NCBI RefSeq assembly: GCF_000166275.1
Contig: NZ_CM001023.1
Coordinates: 3,351,001-3,415,000 of the forward strand
Origin: Algoriphagus machipongonensis
Lineage (GTDB): Bacteria; Bacteroidota; Bacteroidia; Cytophagales; Cyclobacteriaceae
Reading direction: 5' to 3'
DNA length: 64,000 bases
Shown here one piece after another: positions 20,052 to 28,956 of this stretch. The position numbers and the translations under genes are program-made. Within the stretch, counting starts at the first letter, position 1, and every line of letters starts with the position of its first letter. Below the pieces are notes generated by a model. That model was given only the letters and a program-made list of their open reading frames with translations, did not search any database and was not told the DNA's origin.

Positions 20052-20441
20052 TCACTTTACTTCCCTCTCGATACTATTTTTTACTGCTCTTATTGTGATT
20101 ATTGCCAAAACTAGAAATGGAATAGTTGAAAAAACAATCTTCATGTTTAACCCTATTAATCCAACAAAGCACATAAACCCTATTAATAATCCCAATCCTG
20201 CTATTCCTATATAAATGAGGATTCTATTGGGTTTAGCCTGAAAAACAGTGATCAGCAAAAGGATTTGCCCTATTATGGGAAAAACTGTCAATGGGTGAAG
20301 CACAGATTTGGGGTCAACAAACAATTTGGCCGCAAATTCTCCTTCCACCTGGAACAAAAAGGAATGATTACCTCCTCCCCATTCCAAATATCCAAATAGA
20401 GAACTAACAATCATCAGGAAAATCAAAAGCCTAATTTTCAT
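20052..20441 (-). CDS. Small integral membrane protein, unknown
   Basis: A 129-residue protein with four predicted membrane segments (about residues 4-20, 50-68, 72-93 and 98-116) and a short basic tail. I recognise no family. A His/Asp-containing loop lies between the first two segments. It stands alone and is divergent from the iorA gene. Confidence 0.6.
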   Translation of the reverse strand: MKIRLLIFLMIVSSLFGYLEWGGGNHSFLFQVEGEFAAKLFVDPKSVLHPLTVFPIIGQILLLITVFQAKPNRILIYIGIAGLGLLIGFMCFVGLIGLNMKIVFSTIPFLVLAIITIRAVKNSIEREVK

Positions 20442-20624
20442 TTCAAACTGGATAGAAACTCAATCTTACCCTCATTAATTTAACAAAAGACTATCCCCAA
20501 TTCAACTCATATTTTTTACTATCTGAAAGATTTAACCAGAGATCAAAATTCCAACCTCCGTTTATAATGATTCCCTACTATTTAAATTATCAATTCCTTA
20601 TCTTAGAAATTGACACAGCTGACT

Positions 20625-21089
20625 ATGCCCCAATATATCCTACATATCAATGGCTCTCAAAAAACCGTAGAGACCGAAGATGATACGCCCTTACTATATG
20701 TCCTTCGGGATAATTTAGAACTCAACGGACCAAAATTCGGATGTGGCCTCTCCCAGTGTGGTGCATGCATGGTATTGATAGATGGTGTTGCTACTACTTC
20801 CTGCATGAGACCTATTTCAAGCATAGGAGAATCAAAAATCACAACGATAGAAGGTTTGGCAAGTGAAAATGGAAAACTTCATGTTGTTCAAGAAGCCTTT
20901 ATCGAGGAACAAGCTGCGCAATGTGGCTACTGCCTCAATGGAATGGTAATGGCCTCCGTGAGTTTGCTAAATGATAATCCCAAACCAACTGACCAAGAGA
21001 TTCGAAGTGCCCTTCAATTAAATCTTTGTCGCTGCAGTACTCATTCAAGAATAATTAAGGCTGTTCAAACTGCCTCTAAAAAACTTTAA
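20625..21089 (+). CDS. iorA: (2Fe-2S) subunit of isoquinoline 1-oxidoreductase-type molybdenum hydroxylase
   Basis: A 154-residue ferredoxin-like subunit. The N-terminal plant-type 2Fe-2S site has Cys40, Cys45 and Cys48 (FGCGLSQCGACM) and a fourth Cys near residue 60. The C-terminal helical domain has the second cluster motif QCGYC and LCRCSTH. It passes electrons from the molybdopterin subunit. The ATG giving MPQYILHING was preferred over a TTG five codons upstream. It is 9 bp before the large subunit gene. Confidence 0.9.
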   Translation: MPQYILHINGSQKTVETEDDTPLLYVLRDNLELNGPKFGCGLSQCGACMVLIDGVATTSCMRPISSIGESKITTIEGLASENGKLHVVQEAFIEEQAAQCGYCLNGMVMASVSLLNDNPKPTDQEIRSALQLNLCRCSTHSRIIKAVQTASKKL

Positions 21090-21098
21090 TCCCAAATC

Positions 21099-23318
21099 AT
21101 GATTGAGCTACCCAAAACCTCCAGAAGAAAGTTTCTTAGAAAGATCGGATATATCAGCGTGGGATTCCCTTTACTCAGCTCCTGTTTTGCTGAGCAGGAA
21201 CAAAAAATGGCTTCCAGAGTGGATTTCGAAGGTGATTTTCCTGGAAATCTAAGAGATGCCTCTCAGGTTAATGCTTGGCTTCAGGTACTTGAAGATGGCT
21301 CTGTGCTTATTTATTCTGGCAAGGTAGAGCTAGGTCAGGGGATTCGAATGGCAGTCTGCCAAGTAGCTGCGGAAGAATTGGATTTGGAACTTGAACAGGT
21401 GGAAGTTCACCTAGCTGAAACAGAAGTAACCCCTGATGAAGGATTTACTTCAGGAAGTGGCTCGATCCCGGGTAGTGCTATGGCCGTAAGGTATGCCGCT
21501 GCCACTGCCAGACAAAAACTTTTGGAACTGGCCAGTAATAAGCTAAATACAGGTGTAGAAAATTTGATTTTCTATGGAGGAAAAGTGAAAACCAAAACAG
21601 GAAACAAGAGCTTAAACTTTGCAGAAATTTTAGATGGAGCACAGATTGACATGGAAGTCAGCAAACCTGTCTCAATTAAAGACTATGCTGAATATCGCTA
21701 TGTAGGCAAATCCGTTCCAAGAAAGGATATTCCAAAAATGGTTCGGGGAGAAGAAGTTTATATTCAAGATCTTCGATTTCCGGGAATGGTTCATGCAAGA
21801 GTATTGCGCCCCCCAAGCTATCAAGCCCAGCTAGACAGTTTAAACACATCAGGTCTAAATGCTGCCGTTTCAGGCGTTTTAAAGACCCATGTGAGTGGAA
21901 GTTTTGTTGGGGTAATTACAGAAAGAGAGTTTCAGGCTGTAAAAGCTGTAGCGTATTTAAGGCAGAATTCTGAATGGACTTCAGAAACCAACCTACCAGC
22001 CGAAGAGCAACTTTTTGATCATTTAAAATCTATCGCTGAGCCTTCCAGAGAAATCCGAAATAAAGGAGATGTTCTTTCCGCTTCGGAAGGCAAAAATCTA
22101 TTTAAAGCAAAATACACCAAGCCCTACATCATGCATGGCTCCATTGGCCCTGCTTGTGGCATTGCTCTCTATGATGGGAAGAAATTGACTGTTTGGTCAC
22201 ATAGTCAAGGAATTTATCCAATGAGGAGGGCGATGTCTGCCATGCTCAATATGGATGAAAATGATATTCATGTGATTTCAGCACCCGGAGCTGGATGTTT
22301 TGGGCATAGCACTGCTGATGATGCTGCTGCCGATGCAGCAATTCTGGCTTTGGCATATCCAGGAAAACATGTGAGAGTTCAATGGTCCCGACAAGACGAA
22401 CATACCTGGGAGCCTTATGGCACTGCAATGATCATGGAAATGGAGGCGAGTTTGGATGATCAAGGGAGAATCAGCACTTGGAAATCAGATATTTGGACTG
22501 ACTCACATAGCTTGCGTCCCGATAGAGATCCTGCCACACTTATAGATGCTAGGTACCTAGAAAACCCTGTTCAACTGAAAGGAAGAGGTTATTTGGGCGG
22601 AGGACATAGAAACGCTGATCCCTATTACTCTTTCCCTAACATGCAGGTAAATGCCCATTTTTTTGATGGTCCATTACGTATTTCCTCATTGCGAAGCTTA
22701 GGGTCCTATTCTAATATTTTTGCTATTGAGTCATTTATGGATGAACTGGCAGAAAAAGCAGGTATAGATCCATTTGAATTCAGAATAAAGCAACTAGACG
22801 ATCCAAGAGCCATCGCTGTAATCCAGAAGCTTCAGCAGATGTGTAGCTCGGAAAATATGGGTGATGGAGAAGGTGTAGGAATGGCCTTTTCCCGGTACAA
22901 AAATAATACTGCCTATGCAGCTGTTGCCGCTAAAATTAAGGTAGATAAAAATGAAGGGACAATCGAACTTCAAAAATTGTGGGGAGTAGGTGATGTAGGT
23001 CAAATCATCAACTTAGACGGAATTAAAAACCAATATGAAGGCGGAATGATCCAGGCTGCCAGCTGGACGCTGCTTGAGCAAGTAAGTTTTGAGAAAGATA
23101 AAATAAGCAGTAAAAATTGGTCTAATTATCCCATTTTCAGATTTATAGATGTTCCTCAAGTGGAAGTAGCCATGATAGACCGACCTGAAGAAAAAGCAGA
23201 AGGTGGCGGAGAAGTTTCTATGCCGCCTACAGGAGCAGCGATCGCCAATGCAGTATACCAAGCAAGTGGCAAGCGGGTGAAAAATTTACCAATCACCGCG
23301 GAGAAAATCTTGAGCTAA
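21099..23318 (+). CDS. iorB: Molybdopterin cytosine dinucleotide-binding aldehyde oxidase/isoquinoline oxidoreductase large subunit
   Basis: The 739-residue catalytic subunit begins with a twin-arginine signal (SRRKFLRK, hydrophobic run, then CFAEQ), so the complex is exported folded to the periplasm. Family blocks include SGKVELGQGIRMAVCQVAAEELD, MHGSIGPACGIA and the C-terminal GGGEVSMPPTGAAIANAV segment carrying the catalytic Glu region. It hydroxylates an aldehyde or N-heterocycle; the true substrate is unknown. No FAD subunit and no XdhC/cofactor-insertion gene lies beside it. The final Cys-containing lipobox-like sequence could also anchor it. Confidence 0.9.
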   Translation: MIELPKTSRRKFLRKIGYISVGFPLLSSCFAEQEQKMASRVDFEGDFPGNLRDASQVNAWLQVLEDGSVLIYSGKVELGQGIRMAVCQVAAEELDLELEQVEVHLAETEVTPDEGFTSGSGSIPGSAMAVRYAAATARQKLLELASNKLNTGVENLIFYGGKVKTKTGNKSLNFAEILDGAQIDMEVSKPVSIKDYAEYRYVGKSVPRKDIPKMVRGEEVYIQDLRFPGMVHARVLRPPSYQAQLDSLNTSGLNAAVSGVLKTHVSGSFVGVITEREFQAVKAVAYLRQNSEWTSETNLPAEEQLFDHLKSIAEPSREIRNKGDVLSASEGKNLFKAKYTKPYIMHGSIGPACGIALYDGKKLTVWSHSQGIYPMRRAMSAMLNMDENDIHVISAPGAGCFGHSTADDAAADAAILALAYPGKHVRVQWSRQDEHTWEPYGTAMIMEMEASLDDQGRISTWKSDIWTDSHSLRPDRDPATLIDARYLENPVQLKGRGYLGGGHRNADPYYSFPNMQVNAHFFDGPLRISSLRSLGSYSNIFAIESFMDELAEKAGIDPFEFRIKQLDDPRAIAVIQKLQQMCSSENMGDGEGVGMAFSRYKNNTAYAAVAAKIKVDKNEGTIELQKLWGVGDVGQIINLDGIKNQYEGGMIQAASWTLLEQVSFEKDKISSKNWSNYPIFRFIDVPQVEVAMIDRPEEKAEGGGEVSMPPTGAAIANAVYQASGKRVKNLPITAEKILS

Positions 23319-23320
23319 AT

Positions 23321-23686
23321 CTAGCTTGACCTCAGTATTTTCTCCATTTTCTTTCCTTTGGCCAGTTCGTCGACCAACTTATCCAAATACCTTACCTGCT
23401 GAGTCAAAGGATTTTCAATTTCCTCCACACGATACCCACAAATCAAACCGGTAATCAGGTTTGCATTTTGATTGAGATTTGCTTCAGCAAAAAAGGCGAA
23501 AAACGTCAATTTCGCTGTGATCATTTCTTGTAATTTTTTCTCATCAAAGCCAGTCAACCATTCGATCACTTGATGTAATTCTTCTTTGGTCCTGCCCTTC
23601 TTCTCAACTTTGGTTACATAATGAGGATACACTGATGCAAATGTCATTTTCGCTATTCGCTCATTGTGTTCAGCCGTAGTTTTCAT
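23321..23686 (-). CDS. DUF2200 family protein
   Basis: The 121-residue soluble protein matches DUF2200: [30 protein letters not shown] in pieces near the start, then [14 protein letters not shown] and the [14 protein letters not shown] segment. The family has no known function. Its stop codon is 2 bp from that of the convergent iorB gene. Confidence 0.88.
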   Translation of the reverse strand: MKTTAEHNERIAKMTFASVYPHYVTKVEKKGRTKEELHQVIEWLTGFDEKKLQEMITAKLTFFAFFAEANLNQNANLITGLICGYRVEEIENPLTQQVRYLDKLVDELAKGKKMEKILRSS

Positions 23687-23785
23687 ATTTGTGAGATTAC
23701 AAATTCAGCATCAAGATTCAAAATCTGATCAATTGGGTTGCTTAAAAACTTTAAATCTAAAGTTAAAAAAATGGTTTGTCTCTGT

Positions 23786-24949
23786 TTAGTTTCTATTGTT
23801 CCAGGCTGAACCAAAAATTATATACCAACCCAAATCATTGTTGGACCAAGCCACATCTACCCCTGTTCTAATTCCAAACTTCCGGGCTATTAAATACCTG
23901 AATCCAGTTCCATAATTATAGACCAAATCAGCTTCTGAAAAGGATATTTCCTTCGTAACAGCTTTACCCGTTCCTACAAACCCTAAAACGCTCCATCGAT
24001 CAGTAATATCATACCGCTGTTCCGTTTCTACAAGGTAAGTCTGATCCCCTTGATATCGGGCCATAGGCACTCCCCTCAAGGAAACACTAGGCTTCAAGTA
24101 AAATGGTGCATCATCAAATTGCATTCTTCCTTCCAACCTAAAGCCACTCACCCATTTTGGAGCCAATTGAAGGTATTGAAATGCTGCGATATTTAGATTT
24201 TGATACTCATAATCACTACCTGTCCAGGAACCATTCATCTTAAAATCTGAGACGATGTAGAGTCCCTTATTTGGCGTAAAGACATTATCCCTTTTGTCAT
24301 ATTCCATCGCTATTCCAATACTGCTCAGATTATTATCCAGGGATTTATCAGTTGCAAATTCTGGAAGGTTTTCTAAGCCGAAATCAGGACGAACTTTATT
24401 TCTCAAGTATAGATATTCCAGCCCTACAAATAATTGGGTTTTTCCAATCTGCCGAAGTACCGAAGCAAAAACAGCAGTGGTGTTAAAATTAAAGCCAAAC
24501 TTACGCTCACTTACCATTGGCAAGTCCCTATAGAAATCCATGTTTACATCTCCATATGCCGCTCCAACTCTATATTTTAAATGTTGCTTTGGTAAGGAAG
24601 CTATGCGCATTGCACCTACTCCCCAAGTTTTATTTCCGGTAATCCCACCAAATGCAGCAGTAATATCCGGAGGTACAAATTCACCCAGATTTTGATTCTT
24701 ATTGGGTTTAATAAATATAGGAGAGAAAACCACTCCAATACCTCCTAATGCAGGCTCTGTAACAATTTGTGCCACAGGAATAAAGCCATGAAAATTGATT
24801 AAGAAATCACTGAGATCAAGCTTGTTATCCAATGAATCTCGAAAAACCTCCATGGTCAATTTCTCCTTTTTTGGCTTATCCTGAGCCAAAACAAAATTGA
24901 GGGATAGGAGGCTGACAAAAAATACAAGTGCAGTCCGGTAAAAATTCAT
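23786..24949 (-). CDS. Outer-membrane beta-barrel, BamA/TamA (surface antigen) family
   Basis: A 387-residue protein with a signal peptide (cleavage after VLA). The C-terminal half has the Omp85-type barrel pattern, including a SLRGVPMARYQGDQTY segment that matches the conserved VRGY/F loop 6 region. The final strand is WYIIFGSAWNNRN. The barrel is preceded only by a short region with no POTRA repeats, so it is not BamA itself. A lipid or protein insertion role is inferred only from the family. Confidence 0.8.
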   Translation of the reverse strand: MNFYRTALVFFVSLLSLNFVLAQDKPKKEKLTMEVFRDSLDNKLDLSDFLINFHGFIPVAQIVTEPALGGIGVVFSPIFIKPNKNQNLGEFVPPDITAAFGGITGNKTWGVGAMRIASLPKQHLKYRVGAAYGDVNMDFYRDLPMVSERKFGFNFNTTAVFASVLRQIGKTQLFVGLEYLYLRNKVRPDFGLENLPEFATDKSLDNNLSSIGIAMEYDKRDNVFTPNKGLYIVSDFKMNGSWTGSDYEYQNLNIAAFQYLQLAPKWVSGFRLEGRMQFDDAPFYLKPSVSLRGVPMARYQGDQTYLVETEQRYDITDRWSVLGFVGTGKAVTKEISFSEADLVYNYGTGFRYLIARKFGIRTGVDVAWSNNDLGWYIIFGSAWNNRN

Positions 24950-25172
24950 TGCAACTAGGTTCAAATCAACAATTTAATAGACTCAAACAAATTAATGTTT
25001 TCAAAGGAATATAAATACCTATTCTTCCACTTTTTGTCCTTTTTTATCCATAGTTAACCCAAAAATAATTAAAGATTTAAATTTTAAACTTCTAAGAAGT
25101 TGATACACTACCAGATAGAATTGAATCGTAAAAATTTCACCCCTCAATTGCAATCAATCTACTCCAGAACTC

Positions 25173-25340
25173 CTATTTTTTGATCTCTTGCAATTTATAG
25201 AGGTCCTTTGATATGGTTAATTCAAACCCGTGAGGGACAAATCCCTGATCCTTTTTAACTCGTACCCAAAAGGGAGTTTGAGGTAAAATATTGGTTGAAT
25301 TGAACTCCTCTATAATCTTATTCTCAATCTCACAGATCAT
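25173..25340 (-). pseudogene. Truncated FemX/FemAB-like N-terminal fragment
   Basis: A 55-codon frame reading MICEIENKIIEEF, then TNILPQTPFWVRVKKDQGF and HGFELTISKDL. This resembles the extreme N-terminus of lipid II glycyltransferase (FemAB/FemX-like) proteins, which are normally above 300 residues. The frame stops after 55 residues and nothing downstream continues it. I read it as a decayed remnant. It could instead be an unrelated small gene. Confidence 0.45.
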
Positions 25341-25534
25341 GCCTTGCTTTTTTTGCCGCAAACCTAAAAAATCAACGTTTCAAAATAAAGCTCTCATCAG
25401 GGTTTTTGACGAACATCAACATATGAAAAAGTAATTGGGGTTTGATGGGATTGATTAAAAAATTGGGTCAGGAAAATAGTGAGAATTGTTTGTTCTGATG
25501 GTTTCAGGACACTGTAATAGAAATAAACTTGTTC

Positions 25535-26050
25535 CTACTTTGTATTCAAATACAGGCGTTTTACTTTCTCCAAATCGGTCATTTTTCCAATCTCGAAAAA
25601 GTAAGACAATTGCCATTTTTGAGTTCTTTCCGCTTGTTTATTTTGAGTATTGTCCCAAGGTGGATAAACCCGAAAACCTCTCTTCCCTTCTTTTCTTTCT
25701 GAGGTAACAATTCCCTTCTTTATCAATTCGGATTTTGGGAATACAAATTGACCGAAACGTTCTCCTGATGTGACATTGATTAGGTAAAAATCAAATGAGT
25801 CAGATTCTGAAAAAGGCTCAGTTATTCCAAGAAGATTTCGCTTCCAAAAAGTCACAAACTGCCCTGATTTTTTGGGTGTTATTTTAGAACTCCTACAGAT
25901 TATCTTCAGTCTATTCAATTTAAATTGACAGGCATCATATTCTTTCCCCTCCCCTTCGTTCTTCAGTTCTGAAATTTTGAAAGATAACTCATTGTATATT
26001 TCTGTTTTTACCCGGTCTAGGCTTTCATTCAAAGCTTCAATCTTATTCAT
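25535..26050 (-). CDS. MepB family protein
   Basis: The 171-residue protein fits the MepB family: EYDACQFKLNRLKIICRSSKITPKK in two adjacent blocks, then GQFVTFWKRN, DFYLINV and GQFVFPKSEL, ending in GFRVYPPWDNTQNKQAERTQKWQ blocks. MepB was named in a staphylococcal multidrug efflux operon but its action is unknown. The ATG overlaps the stop of the upstream gene by 4 bp (ATGA), so the two are translationally coupled. Confidence 0.88.
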   Translation of the reverse strand: MNKIEALNESLDRVKTEIYNELSFKISELKNEGEGKEYDACQFKLNRLKIICRSSKITPKKSGQFVTFWKRNLLGITEPFSESDSFDFYLINVTSGERFGQFVFPKSELIKKGIVTSERKEGKRGFRVYPPWDNTQNKQAERTQKWQLSYFFEIGKMTDLEKVKRLYLNTK

Positions 26051-26640
26051 TTATTGATATTTGAGTGCAAATTAGCTTTTTCAAACACAGTAGTCCAAGA
26101 ACGTTCTTCCCCTAAGGAATCTGATTTCGCTTTGGCCTGAATCGTAATCGTCTTGCCATCATCACTCAATTCCCAAACCTCCGTTACATATACAAGCATT
26201 TGTTCCATAGGGTTTTCCTTATATGGCTTATGAATCATCAGGTGAACGGTGGAATTAACAGTCAGTGTTTGCCTATCGGTAGACCATTTTGAGCTAAACT
26301 TCTTCCCTCTATCAGGCCCATGATCAATTTGGCCGACTTTACCATCAAAGGTCAGTTTTTCAGTACCTGCAACCGGCACCTCACCAGGAAAGGAACTTGA
26401 TGTCGCAATAGTAAGAAAAGTGGGCTGTTGTGTTATTTTCATGGTATTCGCCAGCATACGATCACCAGCGTCGAAGCTGCAAACAATATTTCCACCCATA
26501 CTTATCGACTCCTTGGATTTCCATACCCCGGAAAAGTCAGCACGTTGGGTGTTATTAGGTTGTTGAGCTTCTGTTGCAAAATAAGTAACACCCGCTAAAA
26601 GAATAATCAGGCAAGAGAATACGGTTCTTTTATTTTTCAT
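26047..26640 (-). CDS. Secreted hypothetical protein
   Basis: A 197-residue protein with a signal peptide (cleavage near ATEA). The mature part starts with a DFSGVWKSKESISMGG block, which resembles small beta-barrel proteins that begin with a G-x-W motif. Alternating hydrophobic strands follow. No catalytic motif is seen. It lies between the propeller lipoprotein gene (32 bp upstream) and mepB (overlapping), so the three form a probable operon facing the membrane-bound regulator. Confidence 0.65.
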   Translation of the reverse strand: MKNKRTVFSCLIILLAGVTYFATEAQQPNNTQRADFSGVWKSKESISMGGNIVCSFDAGDRMLANTMKITQQPTFLTIATSSSFPGEVPVAGTEKLTFDGKVGQIDHGPDRGKKFSSKWSTDRQTLTVNSTVHLMIHKPYKENPMEQMLVYVTEVWELSDDGKTITIQAKAKSDSLGEERSWTTVFEKANLHSNINK

Positions 26641-26672
26641 TTTTAAATAGACTTAAATTTTGAGTTAGCTTT

Positions 26673-27800
26673 TTATTGGTTGGTATTTTCCTTTTCGACA
26701 GGAACGTTGGGATCAAAACGATATACCCCATCTAAAGATCCAACCCACATACTTCCGTCATTGGCTTCCATCATCCCAAAAAGCATCTTTCCTTTAATTG
26801 GATTTATTTCGGCCACCTTAATCTTGTCCTGAGACAATGAAAGTCCTTCATAGCGGGAAAGTATCCAGCCTTTGTCTCCTTCTGAACCCATCCAAATGTC
26901 TCCTTTACTATCTTCAATCATATAACCCACAAAATTCTGTGAGAAATTAGTAAATGTACCGCTACCTGCACTGAGCGAAGCCGAAGGTTCATAGCGCCAA
27001 AGACCATCATTGCCACCGAGCCAAATATTTCCTTTTGAATCCTTAAGAAGTGATCGAACATTCTTGAAAGGTTTACCATGGTAAGTAACAGGGGTGAATT
27101 TTTCCCTATCATAAATAAAGGTATTACCCCTAGTGGCAACCCAAAGATTACCTGTTTTGTCTTCAACAATAGAAGTCACTTCATTTGGAGGACGTGAAAA
27201 ATCAGGAATGATTTTCCCTGTATGATCTTCCCTGATTGAGTCTTCTTCAATTATAAAATTTTGAAGGATTGATTCTCCAATAGCTTGGACTTTTCCACTT
27301 TTCCTGAGTACTGCCGAAGGGTCAAAACGGCTTAATCCTCCATTGACACCGAGCCAAATATTGCCGGATTTGTCTTCGTAAATACTCGTGACTTCATTAT
27401 TCAAAAGTCCGTCTTCGGTTGTAAAATTTTGAAAGCCTTCTCCATCATAATAATAAACACCAGACCCAATGGAGCCCAGCCAAATAGCACCCTTGCTATC
27501 TTCCAAAATAGAAAAGAAGCGAGCCGAACTCACTTCGCTGGTCAAATTGATGAAATTTTTCTGTTCGTTATCGTATCGATAAACACCCTCAAAAGTAGCA
27601 ATCCATATATCACCATTTTTATCTTGAAGAATCGTACGAGTGATCGCTTTAGGTCCTTGAGAGGTAGTTTGGACTTTAATTTCAGAGCTTATTGCCACAG
27701 GATCAGAATTCTCTTGTGCATCTTTGGTTTTGCTTGGTCCACAAGAAGCGAACAGAACAAGCGTCAAGAATAAAGTGAGAGCGGAAACGTATTTTATCAT
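26673..27800 (-). CDS. Two-component regulator propeller (Reg_prop) lipoprotein
   Basis: A 375-residue protein with a lipoprotein signal (LFASC, Cys20). It carries at least six Reg_prop repeats of the form D-x-x-G-x-I/L-W-x-G (GDIWIATFEGVYRYD, GAIWLGSIGSGVYYYD, GNIWLGVNGGLSRFD and others), enough for a seven-bladed propeller. Normally such blades form the sensor part of hybrid two-component systems; here they stand free of any kinase. The divergent gene encodes a membrane-bound winged-helix regulator, a likely partner. Confidence 0.9.
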   Translation of the reverse strand: MIKYVSALTLFLTLVLFASCGPSKTKDAQENSDPVAISSEIKVQTTSQGPKAITRTILQDKNGDIWIATFEGVYRYDNEQKNFINLTSEVSSARFFSILEDSKGAIWLGSIGSGVYYYDGEGFQNFTTEDGLLNNEVTSIYEDKSGNIWLGVNGGLSRFDPSAVLRKSGKVQAIGESILQNFIIEEDSIREDHTGKIIPDFSRPPNEVTSIVEDKTGNLWVATRGNTFIYDREKFTPVTYHGKPFKNVRSLLKDSKGNIWLGGNDGLWRYEPSASLSAGSGTFTNFSQNFVGYMIEDSKGDIWMGSEGDKGWILSRYEGLSLSQDKIKVAEINPIKGKMLFGMMEANDGSMWVGSLDGVYRFDPNVPVEKENTNQ

Positions 27801-27917
27801 TTTATCGTTTTTACTACCTTACAATGATTGATTCAGCGAATCTACTTTGATATTAACTATCAGAAGAATCCTAATTGTAAAGAAGAATGTAAACTTTGTA
27901 AATAAACTATTGACAGA

Positions 27918-28805
27918 ATGGATCTCTTGCAAAAACTCCTCTCCCAAAAACGTAACTACCTGTTGGGATCTGTTTTACTGATTATTATCTCTTTGGCGAG
28001 CGTGGGGTTTAACATGGTGGGCAATGATGACTTTGATCTTGCTAGGCAAGAAGTTTTGCTTCGAAAAATCGGGCATGAAATACTCTTGCAATCAGGCGAT
28101 AGTACCTCACGGGTGCTTCCAATAGAAAAGATCGCCGAAAATGAATATCAGATCAGTTTTGAGAATGAGCTTACTTTCCAAGCCGATTCCCTTGTAAACA
28201 CGATCCAACGATTGTTAGCCGAAAGCCCCTTTCCGCGTGATTATGTGGTAAGCGTGGTAAACCCTGCCGAGGCCAGTGTAATTTTTGGATATGCTATTTC
28301 CAAAAACAAGAAAGATGACATTAAAGCTTGCTTAGGTAGAGTCCAACCACTTGGAAACTACACGATCAACATTCAATTTAAACCAGCAGCTATTTCTTTC
28401 TCAAAAAATGAGTTCCTAATTGGTTCTCTTATGGCATTAGCATTTTTCGGATTTATTTTTTTGAAATCTGTCAAGCCGAGAAAGTCAACTTCCGACAATG
28501 GAAATAAGGATTTGCTCAGTTTGGGATCCTCTTCTTTCGATGTAGAGTCCCAAAAACTTCTGATTAATGGAGAGACCATTGAGCTGACTAAAACTGAAAC
28601 TCGTGTATTGCATATTTTTGCTTTGTCTCCTAACGAAGTAATAGAGCGAAGCCGGCTACAAAAAGAGATATGGGAAGATGAAGGTGTGATCGTGGGCCGA
28701 AGTCTTGATATGTTTATTTCAAAACTCAGAAAAAAATTGAAACCAGACCCTAATATCAAGATTGCTGTTAAACGGGGAAAAGGGTATAAACTTGAAATTG
28801 CTTAA
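27918..28805 (+). CDS. Membrane-spanning winged-helix transcriptional regulator
   Basis: The 295-residue protein has two membrane segments (about residues 13-33 and 169-186) that enclose a 135-residue extracytoplasmic domain. A cytoplasmic OmpR-type winged helix (about residues 200-295) follows: LTKTETRVLHIFALSPNEV, EIWEDEGVIVGRSLDMFISKLRKKL and a VKRGKGYKL wing. It has no receiver domain. The topology suggests a one-component transmembrane regulator, like ToxR/CadC but with the DNA-binding domain at the C-terminus. It probably controls the divergent propeller operon; that is inferred from position. Confidence 0.85.
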   Translation: MDLLQKLLSQKRNYLLGSVLLIIISLASVGFNMVGNDDFDLARQEVLLRKIGHEILLQSGDSTSRVLPIEKIAENEYQISFENELTFQADSLVNTIQRLLAESPFPRDYVVSVVNPAEASVIFGYAISKNKKDDIKACLGRVQPLGNYTINIQFKPAAISFSKNEFLIGSLMALAFFGFIFLKSVKPRKSTSDNGNKDLLSLGSSSFDVESQKLLINGETIELTKTETRVLHIFALSPNEVIERSRLQKEIWEDEGVIVGRSLDMFISKLRKKLKPDPNIKIAVKRGKGYKLEIA

Positions 28806-28892
28806 GATCAAAAGGTTTGACGGAGATGGATGTTTGGTGATTTTTAGTAAGAAAGCAATGACAAAATCACATGTTAATTGTGTTTTGAAGCA

Positions 28893-28956
28893 AACTAAGC
28901 CCAGTGCTAAGATTGACCTGACTCCATCTAGTGGGAAATGAACAATACGCTTGGTT
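28893..28956. repeat. Candidate attC-like repeat 0 (left end of array)
   Basis: A 64-bp segment from AAC (28893) to GTT (28956) with arms AACTAAGC and GCTTGGTT matching at 7 of 8 positions. The GTTACCCACC at 28954-28963 starts cassette 1 and overlaps the stop codon of its gene. This is the weakest repeat of the series and marks the left edge of the array only tentatively. Confidence 0.35.

Noticed and set aside
23786..24949. BamA itself
   Set aside because: No POTRA repeats and a length of only 387 residues; a smaller surface-antigen barrel is more likely.
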